In this document: positions 7,608 through 15,109 of the stretch, one piece after another | How the letters are laid out: each line of letters opens with the position of its first letter | Numbering within the stretch: position 1 is the stretch's first letter | Source of the DNA: Hespellia sp. | Lineage (GTDB): Bacteria; Bacillota; Clostridia; Lachnospirales; Lachnospiraceae | Assembly: GCA_028694105.1 (NCBI GenBank) | Contig: JAQUUC010000020.1 | Location: 1-51,005, forward strand | Reading direction: 5' to 3' | Length of the DNA: 51,005 bases | Made by a program: the position numbers and the translations under genes | The notes under the pieces: model-generated | What the model saw: the letters and a program-made list of their open reading frames with translations, nothing else | Database searches by the model: none | What the model was told of the DNA's origin: nothing

Positions 7608-8543
7608 CTATTCATGCAGTCGCTTAATTATCTTAAATACAATCTCATGTTCCGTCACTAGCGGTTTTTCATGCGAAAAGAATATAATTCCGTCACAGGG
7701 TGACAGGATGGTAACAATCACATTTCCCTCATAGGGATGTGTAATCTCCGCAAGCGGATCGCCCATGCATACCTCTTCCCCCGCAAAGCGGAGTCTGCGA
7801 TAGATACCACTTGTACCGGTTCTCACCACCGCAAGGTCCGACTCTTCAATAATTGTTGCAATATATCCGCTATGGCTGTTATACCGTATCACTCCCATCC
7901 GCATCAGGAACCGGAGCACAGCGGCAACAGCCTGCTTTGCGGAAATCTCATCAATCTTATCCGTTTTGCTCGTATAGAGCGAAAATGCATTACAGTCCCA
8001 CATCTGCCAATTGTAATTTAATGTTGTTGTATCAATCGGCCTTACTTTTCTTAAAACGACATACGGCAGACCAAATAAATTTGCAAGACTTGTATTTTGC
8101 TTTCCGGTCTCCATCATACGCACATGTGGAATAAAATCTCCTGGCATATAAAAGCTTGCAAACTGAATCCCATAGCTGTAATCCTTGATTTGCTCAAAAA
8201 CTCCGCCTGCGATACGCTGTGTTGTCTCTCCTTCATCGTATCCCGGAAACATCCGATTAATATCGGTATTGTCCACTGACCAGAACCGCTTCCCAATATT
8301 GGTGGAATGATGGCCGATAGAAGGTACCACCATAATCTCATGTTCTGACACAATTGCGCCCTTCTCTTCCAGCTCCGTCAGCTTTTTTATCAGCTGGGAA
8401 CATACATAAAGCTGCTGGATTTCATTTCCACGGATTGCTCCCACGATACATGCCGATTTCTTACCGCTTCCGAAACGATATCCGGTTACTTTCAAATCAT
8501 CTCGGTACGGGGATGGAAGGGAGTAAATCACTTCTTTTCTCAT
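7608..8543 (-). CDS. AspA/AstE-like protein, zinc ligands lost
   Basis: A 311-residue member of the succinylglutamate desuccinylase/aspartoacylase (M14-related) family. The fold signature is present: VGAIRGNEIQQLYVC near the N-terminus, DINRMFPG, and a C-terminal barrel with AVVRTGTSGIYR. The zinc-binding HxxE is RxxE (Arg38, Glu41) and the second His ligand region DIH reads GIQ (Gln127), so metal binding and hydrolase activity are unlikely. It overlaps the intact paralogue by ATGA (8540-8543). It may serve as a regulatory or substrate-binding partner, or it may be in decay. Confidence 0.8.
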   Translation of the reverse strand: MRKEVIYSLPSPYRDDLKVTGYRFGSGKKSACIVGAIRGNEIQQLYVCSQLIKKLTELEEKGAIVSEHEIMVVPSIGHHSTNIGKRFWSVDNTDINRMFPGYDEGETTQRIAGGVFEQIKDYSYGIQFASFYMPGDFIPHVRMMETGKQNTSLANLFGLPYVVLRKVRPIDTTTLNYNWQMWDCNAFSLYTSKTDKIDEISAKQAVAAVLRFLMRMGVIRYNSHSGYIATIIEESDLAVVRTGTSGIYRRLRFAGEEVCMGDPLAEITHPYEGNVIVTILSPCDGIIFFSHEKPLVTEHEIVFKIIKRLHE

Positions 8544-9478
8544 GATGTCTCACCTCCCAGTACACGTCCCAAAAGAGAGCCCCCGTAGACCACCGGGTAC
8601 TCCCTTCTTGTGAAAACCATTCCATCAATCGGGGATTTGATTTTTTCAGCAATTTCACCAGACAGAGGATCCAGCACATTTCCCAGCACGTCGCCTTCCT
8701 TTACAATATCACCGTTCTGACACTCCGGGACATAGATTCCAGAAGTATTTGAATTCATATATCCCACAGCACGGTCTGAAGAAATAATCGGCATCTTCAC
8801 CTCGCCCACGGGGCCGTCCCACAGACCTTCGTGTTTCATAAGATTCAGGATGCCCTCTACCAGCTGATAGCCGTATTTTCTTGTAATTCGCATGCCGACG
8901 CCCATCTCAACGACCAGAGTGGGAACTCCGATGCTGTTCAGGCTGTATGCCAATGTGGACTCCAGCACAGTTGCAGAAGCATGTACCCATACCAGATCGA
9001 TATTGGTCAGCTTTGCAAGCGGTACCAGTGTTTTCTCCGAAATCTCATTAATCCGGATCTGAGGCATTTCATCCAGAAAAATATTGCTCGCATGAATATC
9101 AAAGCAATAATCAGAGCCGCTTAAATCATCGATGATTTCTTTTGCCAGACTTTCAATCATCGGACCCTCCTCATCCCCCGGAAATACACGGTTCATATCC
9201 AGATCGAACATCGGAATTCCCCTTGAAATCGAATCCACTCCTAATGGATTCAATGCCGGATATACATCTACAATTCCTTTTAAACATTCTATATTTTCAT
9301 TGATTCTTCGAAGCAGCTCATAGCATACGAACTGCCCCTCCAGCTCATCCCCATGTGTTCCTGTCACAATGGAAATGCGTTTTTCATTTCCAGTTACTGC
9401 AAGTGGGAGAACGCGCTGCTTTTTTATCCGCAGCTTTTCATCCACCGGCAGCTTCATGGCTACCACCGTTTCAACCAT
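8540..9478 (-). CDS. Succinylglutamate desuccinylase/aspartoacylase family hydrolase
   Basis: A 312-residue zinc-dependent amide hydrolase candidate. Zinc ligands are visible as TGTHGDE (His42, Glu45) and CFDIHASN (His129). LDMNRVFPG and the C-terminal beta domain SSDRAVGYMNSNTSGIYVPE are also family features. Such enzymes cleave N-acyl amino acids or small peptides; the substrate here is unknown. Its start lies 23 bp after the transglutaminase stop and has AGGAG upstream. The context with ATP-grasp, alpha-E and transglutaminase genes suggests it acts on the product of that ligation pathway. Confidence 0.85.
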   Translation of the reverse strand: MVETVVAMKLPVDEKLRIKKQRVLPLAVTGNEKRISIVTGTHGDELEGQFVCYELLRRINENIECLKGIVDVYPALNPLGVDSISRGIPMFDLDMNRVFPGDEEGPMIESLAKEIIDDLSGSDYCFDIHASNIFLDEMPQIRINEISEKTLVPLAKLTNIDLVWVHASATVLESTLAYSLNSIGVPTLVVEMGVGMRITRKYGYQLVEGILNLMKHEGLWDGPVGEVKMPIISSDRAVGYMNSNTSGIYVPECQNGDIVKEGDVLGNVLDPLSGEIAEKIKSPIDGMVFTRREYPVVYGGSLLGRVLGGETS

Positions 9479-9501
9479 CTTCTCAACGCTCCTCTATTTC
9501 A

Positions 9502-10278
9502 TCAAATTTCTTCTACATTTACCAGAATATCCTGCGTCTGATTTAAAGGCGTTCCCACGAACACCCCTTTATCAAGTACACAGTCCTCATAATCCCTGCC
9601 GTGGGCAAGCTTGATATAATAATCATCCACATGCAGATTATTGGTCGGATCCAGACCATACCAGCCTTCTCCCGTATACACTTCCACCCATGCGTGAGTG
9701 TAGCCTTCCCCAATCATAAATCCATTGACATAACGTGCCGGAATACCGCACATTTTGCATAATGCAATTAGAATGTGTGCATAATCCTGACACACACCGC
9801 GCCCGGCGGCCATTGCTTCTTCCGCTGTCGTCGTAATGTCCGTGCTGTCCTTCACATAAGTGAAATGATGATACAGATACATTTCCAGCTGTATTGCCTT
9901 TTCCAATGCATTTCCCTGCAGGGCTCCACAGTCCTCTAATGCCGCTTTCAGCGCCGGGCCCGGCATTGTGAACTTTGATGGAAATTTATACATACTGTGG
10001 AGCGCTTCTTTTCGCTCCTTCATGCCTTCTACCTTCGCCGTTCCCACCAGTTGTACCTCAAATTGCTTATGCTTATTAACATAATGCCCTACATATTTAT
10101 GATTTCAAAATCCATCCACGACTTCATTCAGGCAGTCGGTCGGATTGATATACCTGCTCTGTATCTGAATTTTCTGCACATCATCCGATACCGGTACGCA
10201 GCGAAGTGCAAAATAATGATCGTATACCGGCTCGTCAAAACGCAGCTTCATTTCATATGTAAAACGTAAGTTTTTCAT
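9502..10278 (-). pseudogene. Transglutaminase-like cysteine protease, interrupted by in-frame TGA
   Basis: The frame starts at ATG 10276-10278, directly after the alpha-E stop, and reads MKNLRFTYEMKLRFDEPVYD, a normal N-terminal beta domain for this family. Codon 58 is TGA (10105-10107) in DGF-stop-NHKYVG, where related proteins usually have Gly (GGA to TGA is one base change). The same frame then continues to 9502. The catalytic part is intact: RGVCQDYAHILIALCKMCGIPARYVNGF, GYTHAWVEV and WYGLDPTNN. A GTG at 10045-10047 could allow restart, giving the catalytic core only. A nonsense mutation, read-through or a sequencing error are all possible. Confidence 0.8.
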
Positions 10279-10959
10279 TTATTTCACCTCGATTATCCCG
10301 TCCAGACAGTTGAGTGCTTCCTGATATCCCGCACTCGCTTCGCTCTTCTCGTTGATGACATCTGCCAGTTTATCCAGTTTTTCAATGTTGTAGTACATGT
10401 GTGTCTTATGAATCCGGTTTGCCAGCTTATTGAATTCTTTTTCAATATCTCTGATGTGATAATCGAGACGAATATACAGATCCATTCGTTCCACATATTT
10501 TCCGCATTTCATAATATTACGGCAGTCCTCATCCTCCACATAATCATCCACGCAGCCCCAGAACGCCAATAGATAATCAATCACCGACTGCAATTCCAAA
10601 AGTGGTGCGCGCGAAGTCATATTTGTCTCAAAGGTATCTAGTGCAAGCTGCACATATGCAAGTACATTACTACTCAGTTCTTCACGCAGTACAATTGCAT
10701 TATCATAAGCTCTGCTCATGTTGGAATACAGTGAGTCCGGATTCTCCTTCGAAAAAATGTAAGAAGTCAGAAACTCTGTATTTCCACTGTAAATATCCGG
10801 AATATTCAGTTTTTCACAGTAGATTTTATATTCACCTTCCGGTGCTTCTATCATAGAATCATAGATTCTGTAAAATTTTCGGATGGAAGTATATACACGC
10901 TCCGTATATCTTCCTAACCAGTATAAATTGTCCAATTTATTTATCGAGATAATACCCAT
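10279..10959 (-). CDS. Alpha-E domain protein (DUF403)
   Basis: A 226-residue, mostly helical protein beginning MGIISINKLDNLYWLGRYTERVYTS, where NLYWLGRYTER is the hallmark of the alpha-E family. It is somewhat shorter than many members (about 300). It overlaps the ATP-grasp gene by 19 bp and abuts the transglutaminase gene (TAA then ATG). Alpha-E proteins are routinely encoded with circularly permuted ATP-grasp ligases and transglutaminase-like proteases and are thought to belong to a peptide amide-bond-forming pathway. The biochemical role is not established. Confidence 0.88.
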   Translation of the reverse strand: MGIISINKLDNLYWLGRYTERVYTSIRKFYRIYDSMIEAPEGEYKIYCEKLNIPDIYSGNTEFLTSYIFSKENPDSLYSNMSRAYDNAIVLREELSSNVLAYVQLALDTFETNMTSRAPLLELQSVIDYLLAFWGCVDDYVEDEDCRNIMKCGKYVERMDLYIRLDYHIRDIEKEFNKLANRIHKTHMYYNIEKLDKLADVINEKSEASAGYQEALNCLDGIIEVK

Positions 10960-12254
10960 GTGTCTTTAAAACCTCCTCCTTGTGATGAATTAACAATGAA
11001 TGAATCCGGATTTCTTGTGAATCTGGTCAGGCCGCTTGCCCATACCTTTGTCTCTTTTCCTGATAAGACAAATGCTCGAAGATCTGCTTTTCTGGCAACC
11101 TTCTCACCCTGATCCATAATATCGATGTCCAGAAAGTCAATCACTTCCTGTGCAATAAATCTTCTGGATTCTTTGATAATCAGCTGTTTCATATTTTCCA
11201 GCTCTTCTTTTGATAATTTATCGCCAAATACAACGCCGTAGCCGCCTGCTTCCGCAACATCCTTGATTACAAGCTTCTCCAGATTATCAAGCACATATTT
11301 GCGGTCCTCTTCATAAAATGGAAGGTAAGTCGGTGCGTTTTTCAGAATCGGCATTTCATGCAGATAATATTCAATCATTTTGGGAACAAAATAGTAGATT
11401 CCCTTATCGTCCGCGACACCATTTCCCGGTGCATTGATGATTGCTACATTCCCCGCCCGATAGACATCCATGATATTCGGAATTCCAATCAGCGACTCTG
11501 CCTCAAATGTCATCGGATCCAGATATTCATCCGAAATTCTCCGGTAGATGACTCCGACCTTCTGCTTATTTCCCATGTAATCTTTGTGATACAGATAATT
11601 CTTCTCCACAAAGAGATCCGTATTCATTGCAAGCTCGCTGTCTGTCTTTTCTGCAAGGTAGGAATGTTCGAAGTAAGCTGCATTATAGCGCCCCGGTGTC
11701 ATAATGACCTTGATTCCGCCTACGTTCACGTTGTCCATGACCTCTTTCAATAGTCTTCCATAATCACGGTTGTCAATTACCGGCGTATTACGAAATGTCA
11801 GTGGTGACGCTCTCCGGCACAGCTCCCGTGCAATCAGCGGATAAGATGCACCCGATGGAATTCTCAGGTTATCCTCTAAGATATACCACTCGCCATCCTT
11901 CTCCTGAACCAGATCAATTCCGGAAATATGGCTGTAAATGCCTTTTGGAGGACAGATTCCTTCACACTGTGGCAGATATCCAGATGATACAAATACAAAT
12001 TCTTCCGGTACGACCCCATCCTTAATGATTTGTTTGTCGCTGTAAATATCTTTTAAAAACAGATTCAGGGCATCCACTCTCTGGATCAGTCCTTTTTCAA
12101 GATACTGAAAATCTTCATGTGTAATCACTCTCGGTATTGCATCAAACGGAAATAACTGTTCATGGAATTCATTATTCTTATATATTCCAAACTTTACCCC
12201 ATATCGCGCCAATAATCGGTTGATACTCTCTGCGTGTTCTACTAATCCATTCAT
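10941..12254 (-). CDS. Circularly permuted ATP-grasp type 2 ligase
   Basis: A 437-residue predicted ATP-dependent carboxylate-amine ligase. ATG 12252-12254 is preferred because GAGG lies eight bases upstream. A frame starting about 100 bp earlier would run through a strong terminator hairpin and has no RBS. Family marks include LRIPSGASYPLIARE, VGGIKVIMTPGRYNAAYFEHSYLA, the nucleotide/metal region GNVAIINAPGNGVADDKG, and KYVLDNLEKLVIKDVAEAGGYGV. It is the first gene of the operon continuing into alpha-E, transglutaminase and AspA-like genes. The family is predicted to make small peptides or peptide tags; the substrate is unknown. Confidence 0.88.
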   Translation of the reverse strand: MNGLVEHAESINRLLARYGVKFGIYKNNEFHEQLFPFDAIPRVITHEDFQYLEKGLIQRVDALNLFLKDIYSDKQIIKDGVVPEEFVFVSSGYLPQCEGICPPKGIYSHISGIDLVQEKDGEWYILEDNLRIPSGASYPLIARELCRRASPLTFRNTPVIDNRDYGRLLKEVMDNVNVGGIKVIMTPGRYNAAYFEHSYLAEKTDSELAMNTDLFVEKNYLYHKDYMGNKQKVGVIYRRISDEYLDPMTFEAESLIGIPNIMDVYRAGNVAIINAPGNGVADDKGIYYFVPKMIEYYLHEMPILKNAPTYLPFYEEDRKYVLDNLEKLVIKDVAEAGGYGVVFGDKLSKEELENMKQLIIKESRRFIAQEVIDFLDIDIMDQGEKVARKADLRAFVLSGKETKVWASGLTRFTRNPDSFIVNSSQGGGFKDTWVLSR

Positions 12255-12312
12255 AATAAGCGCCTCACTTTCTTCTCCCTGCGTCGATTGTTCAGCCAAA
12301 TCCTTCTTCAAC

Positions 12313-12350
12313 AAAAAAAGAGCAAGAAAACCAAACTTGGCTTCCTTGCT
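12313..12350 (-). terminator. Leader terminator/attenuator before the ATP-grasp gene
   Basis: On the minus strand a 13-bp stem (12338-12350 with 12321-12333, two G-U pairs, four-base loop) is followed by C and seven T. It lies about 60 bp upstream of the chosen ATP-grasp start and just after a possible promoter at 12360-12388. It may therefore attenuate the operon or stop read-through from the tRNA. Confidence 0.7.
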
Positions 12351-12359
12351 CATGTGAAT

Positions 12360-12388
12360 ATGCTACTATAAAATCCGAATTATGTCAA
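12360..12388 (-). promoter_or_regulatory. Possible promoter of the ATP-grasp operon
   Basis: On the minus strand: -35 TTGACA (12383-12388), 17-bp spacer, weak -10 TAGCAT (12360-12365). Initiation would fall at the base of the leader terminator hairpin. Confidence 0.4.
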
Positions 12389-12400
12389 ACAGAAAATAAT

Positions 12401-12459
12401 GACAAGGGGACGGTTTCTCTGTCCAATATATCATCGGACAGAGGAACCGTCCCCTTGTC
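12401..12459. repeat. REP-like long inverted repeat
   Basis: Arms of 24 bp (12401-12424 and 12436-12459) match except for one position that is a G-U pair, around an 11-base AT-rich loop. Each arm contains GGGGACGGTT or its complement. Similar GGGGACGG hairpins recur intergenically in Firmicutes and resemble REP elements mobilised by RAYT transposases; that link is from memory. There is no T run, so it is not a typical terminator. Confidence 0.6.
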
Positions 12460-12470
12460 TTACTCTATAA

Positions 12471-12543
12471 AGCTGAACACCGGATTTGAACCGGTGACCC
12501 CTTCATTACGAGTGAAGTGCTCTACCAACTGAGCTAGTTCAGC
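12471..12543 (-). tRNA. tRNA-Thr (anticodon CGT)
   Basis: A 73-nt cloverleaf: acceptor GCTGAAC/GTTCAGC with discriminator T, D arm GCTC..GAGC, anticodon stem CTTCA/TGAAG with loop CTCGTAA (anticodon CGT), five-base variable loop, and T arm ACCGG-TTCAAAT-CCGGT. CCA is not encoded. It reads ACG codons. It has its own promoter, and the AAA/DUF4143 ATPase gene lies just upstream. Confidence 0.95.
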
Positions 12544-12568
12544 CTGCTGCATATCCTGCAACTAGGCT

Positions 12569-12597
12569 ATTATATCAATTTCCAGACATAATTTCAA
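12569..12597 (-). promoter_or_regulatory. Promoter of tRNA-Thr
   Basis: On the minus strand: -35 TTGAAA (12592-12597), 17-bp spacer, -10 TATAAT (12569-12574), about 25 bp before the mature tRNA 5' end. Confidence 0.75.
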
Positions 12598-12621
12598 GCC
12601 ATTTTTACTTTTTTTCCAGAT

Positions 12622-13962
12622 TTATTCCTTGCGTTGCTCTAGTGCCAAGCCAATTAACCGGTCCGCTTGATCCGCCATAAACAAAGGAATATTCAACATA
12701 TCACCGTCCATTTTGAGATTATCCAAAGAAAATCTAACTCGAAGTTTAACTTGATTTGGAAATATTTCTTTGAATTTTTTCAGGCTCTTGCTGGCAGTAT
12801 TAGCTTCGGCTTTAACCTCCACTGGAAAAATATCATTTTCACGCTGAATCAGAAAGTCCACTTCATAAGGCGGATTATTCCTGCTCCAATACCGAGGCAA
12901 AACTTCAAACTGTGTAAGCAAAGTCTGAAGTACATAATTTTCGGTTAATGCACCCTTGAACTCAGTGAAGAGTCGGTTGCCTTCGCCAAAAGCTGTTGGT
13001 GCCAGCTGTGCCAGACGGCGAAGCAGACCTACATCCACCAAATATATTTTAAATGCTGACAAATCATCATAAGCTGCCATTGGTAAACCGGGGGCGGTAC
13101 TGCGATAAACCTTATGCACTAATCGGGCATCCACTAACCATTGCAAAGCATCCTCGTATTCTCTAGCTCTTGCACCTTCTTTGACAACCTTGTATATAAA
13201 CTTTTTATTTTCTCTTGCCAATTGAGAAGGAACCGACTTCCAAATCATAGAAATCTTTGGGAACTCACTGATATTCGGATGCTTTGCAAAGTCTCTCTCA
13301 TAAGCGCCGATGATTCCTGACAAAGCTTCCTGCATAGCAGATACATCCCTCGCTTCTGTCCACATCAACACAGATTCCGGCATACCTCCAGTTACATAGT
13401 ACATTTTTAGTTTTTCATAAAGTGGGTTGAAAAAAGCATCCGGAATCGGCTCAATGGTATTCACACTTTCCAAATACTTTACAAGATTCTCATCTCCATT
13501 AGCGAGAAGAAACTCTGTGAAAGTCATTGGGTCAATCTGCATAAAGTTAACCTTCCCTACTGGAAATGACGATGGTTTCGCCAATGCAATGCCAAGCAGT
13601 GAACCGGCACAGACAATGTGATACTGCGGAGCATTCTCACAAAAATACTTCATGGAGTTAATGACCTTAGGACAATCTTGCACTTCATCAAAAATAATCA
13701 ATGTATTCTCTGATGTGATTTTTTGACCACTAGCCAATATCAGATTTTGCAGAATTCGATCAACATCTTTCGTAGTCTCAAAAAATTGCTTATATTCCTC
13801 GTTCTCATCAAAGTTAAAATAAGCTATATTTTCATAATAACGTCTGCCAAATTCCTTTAGAATCCATGTCTTACCAACCTGACGAACTCCTTTTAGTATA
13901 AGCGGCTTACGGTAAAGAGAGTTTTTCCATTCAAGTAGTTTATTTAAAATCAATCGCTCCAT
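12622..13962 (-). CDS. AAA ATPase with DUF4143 (PD-(D/E)xK-like) C-terminus
   Basis: A 446-residue protein starting MERLILNKLLEWKNSLYRKP. AGGAG lies ten bases before this ATG; an upstream GTG overlaps the RBS and is rejected. Walker A is GVRQVGKTW (about residues 24-32) and Walker B is NTLIIFDEVQD (about 93-103). The sensor region is HIVCAGSLLGIAL. The C-terminal DUF4143 ends in EVDFLIQRENDIFPVEVKA, a PD-(D/E)xK nuclease-like core. These proteins occur in many anaerobes in variable numbers, often in accessory regions, and their function is unresolved. It has its own promoter and appears to be a single-gene unit beside a tRNA and a REP-like hairpin, suggesting an acquired gene. Confidence 0.88.
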   Translation of the reverse strand: MERLILNKLLEWKNSLYRKPLILKGVRQVGKTWILKEFGRRYYENIAYFNFDENEEYKQFFETTKDVDRILQNLILASGQKITSENTLIIFDEVQDCPKVINSMKYFCENAPQYHIVCAGSLLGIALAKPSSFPVGKVNFMQIDPMTFTEFLLANGDENLVKYLESVNTIEPIPDAFFNPLYEKLKMYYVTGGMPESVLMWTEARDVSAMQEALSGIIGAYERDFAKHPNISEFPKISMIWKSVPSQLARENKKFIYKVVKEGARAREYEDALQWLVDARLVHKVYRSTAPGLPMAAYDDLSAFKIYLVDVGLLRRLAQLAPTAFGEGNRLFTEFKGALTENYVLQTLLTQFEVLPRYWSRNNPPYEVDFLIQRENDIFPVEVKAEANTASKSLKKFKEIFPNQVKLRVRFSLDNLKMDGDMLNIPLFMADQADRLIGLALEQRKE

Positions 13963-14019
13963 AATTATCAGTCTCCTCACACTTTTATACGTGTTTTAGT
14001 GTTTCATATTCACATTTTT

Positions 14020-14048
14020 ATTATATGTTACTTCATTCAAAATTACAA
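14020..14048 (-). promoter_or_regulatory. Promoter of the AAA/DUF4143 gene
   Basis: On the minus strand: -35 TTGTAA (14043-14048), 17-bp spacer, -10 TATAAT (14020-14025), 57 bp before the start codon. The 13963-14202 gap holds only this promoter and the MscS terminator. Confidence 0.65.
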
Positions 14049-14107
14049 CTCTATTTTGTTACTTTTTAATTTGAAGAGTTCTCATTCACCTTTTAACGAT
14101 AAATTTC

Positions 14108-14146
14108 AAAAAAGACACGACCAAATGTACTTCGGCATGTCTTTTT
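14108..14146 (-). terminator. Terminator downstream of the MscS channel gene
   Basis: AAAAAGACA and TGTCTTTTTT arms (14138-14146 and 14108-14117) form a hairpin with a T run on the minus strand. The symmetric A/T tails could also work on the plus strand. Confidence 0.7.
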
Positions 14147-14202
14147 AGTTAAACTTAATTATTAAACACATTTATTTTAGTAATGATAGACAATCATTGG
14201 TA

Positions 14203-15090
14203 TTAGGAATTTGTCATGTCCCGAATATCCTGCTGTGGCAGATGTACCGTCAATTGATTATATGGAATCTCTATCTCATGTTCATCCAGCGTGAGCTTGA
14301 TATTCTCCAGAACTCTCCATCTCGTTGTCCAGTATTCTTCCGTCTTGACCCAGGATCTGGTCCCAATGATGACCGCACTGTCCTCTAACGCACTGACATA
14401 CACCAGAATTTCTTCGTCCTTCAAGATACATGCATCTTCCTGCAGCAGATTTTCAATGAGCTGCTTTGCCTTCTTTAAATCCGCCTGATAGGAAATGCCT
14501 ATTTCAAGATCCAGTCTTCTCTCATCCTTAGCCGTTACATTGGTGAGACTGCTGTTTGCAAGTATTCCGTTTGGAATCACAATCGTCTTATTATCAACTG
14601 TGGCAAGCTTTGTATAAAAAATCTGAATCTCCTTTACCGTGCCTTCGTTTCCATGTGTATCCTCGATAATATAATCGCCGACACAAAACGGCTTTAACAG
14701 AAGGATTAAAACACCTCCTGCAAAGTTTGATAAACTTCCCTGCAGCGCAAGACCGATAGCAACACCACCGGATGCTAAAAGAGCTGCGGCAGAAGCCGAT
14801 TCCACACCTAATTTCGTTGCGATTCCAAAGACAAGAATGATATACAATCCAAATTTGAGCAGTGAATCCACAAACTGCACAACACCGATATCTGCAGAAG
14901 AACGCTGCATCGCTCTTTTCACGATACTGCGAACCCATTTAATCACGCATTTTCCAATAATAAATGCAATGATCGCAAGCACAACACGGATACCGAAATT
15001 CAAAAGCTTCGGCCATGTCTCCTGCATATACGCTGCCATGCCGGTTAATTCTTTTGTCACATCTACTGCTTCGATGTCTGATGTATTCAT
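14203..15090 (-). CDS. MscS family small-conductance mechanosensitive channel
   Basis: A 295-residue membrane channel that opens on hypo-osmotic shock. Three N-terminal spans are visible: LLNFGIRVVLAIIAFIIGKC, LKFGLYIILVFGIATKLG, and the pore helix region ASAAALLASGGVAIGLALQG followed by SLSNFAGGVLILLLKPFCVGDYI, which is the family signature. The cytoplasmic beta domain has GTVKEIQIFYTKLATVDNKTIVIPNG. AGGAGGAACAGAAT precedes the ATG. It lies 19 bp after pgeF and ends at the terminator around 14127. Confidence 0.93.
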   Translation of the reverse strand: MNTSDIEAVDVTKELTGMAAYMQETWPKLLNFGIRVVLAIIAFIIGKCVIKWVRSIVKRAMQRSSADIGVVQFVDSLLKFGLYIILVFGIATKLGVESASAAALLASGGVAIGLALQGSLSNFAGGVLILLLKPFCVGDYIIEDTHGNEGTVKEIQIFYTKLATVDNKTIVIPNGILANSSLTNVTAKDERRLDLEIGISYQADLKKAKQLIENLLQEDACILKDEEILVYVSALEDSAVIIGTRSWVKTEEYWTTRWRVLENIKLTLDEHEIEIPYNQLTVHLPQQDIRDMTNS

Positions 15091-15109
15091 ATTCTGTTCC
15101 TCCTGTCAG

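Noticed and set aside
10105-10107. Selenocysteine or TGA recoding in the transglutaminase gene.
   Set aside because: The position is not catalytic, relatives have Gly there, no SECIS-like hairpin is obvious right after the codon, and TGA is used as a normal stop in neighbouring genes.
12255-12353. N-terminal extension of the ATP-grasp frame (33 codons).
   Set aside because: It crosses a strong terminator hairpin, lacks an RBS, and the internal ATG has GAGG at eight bases.
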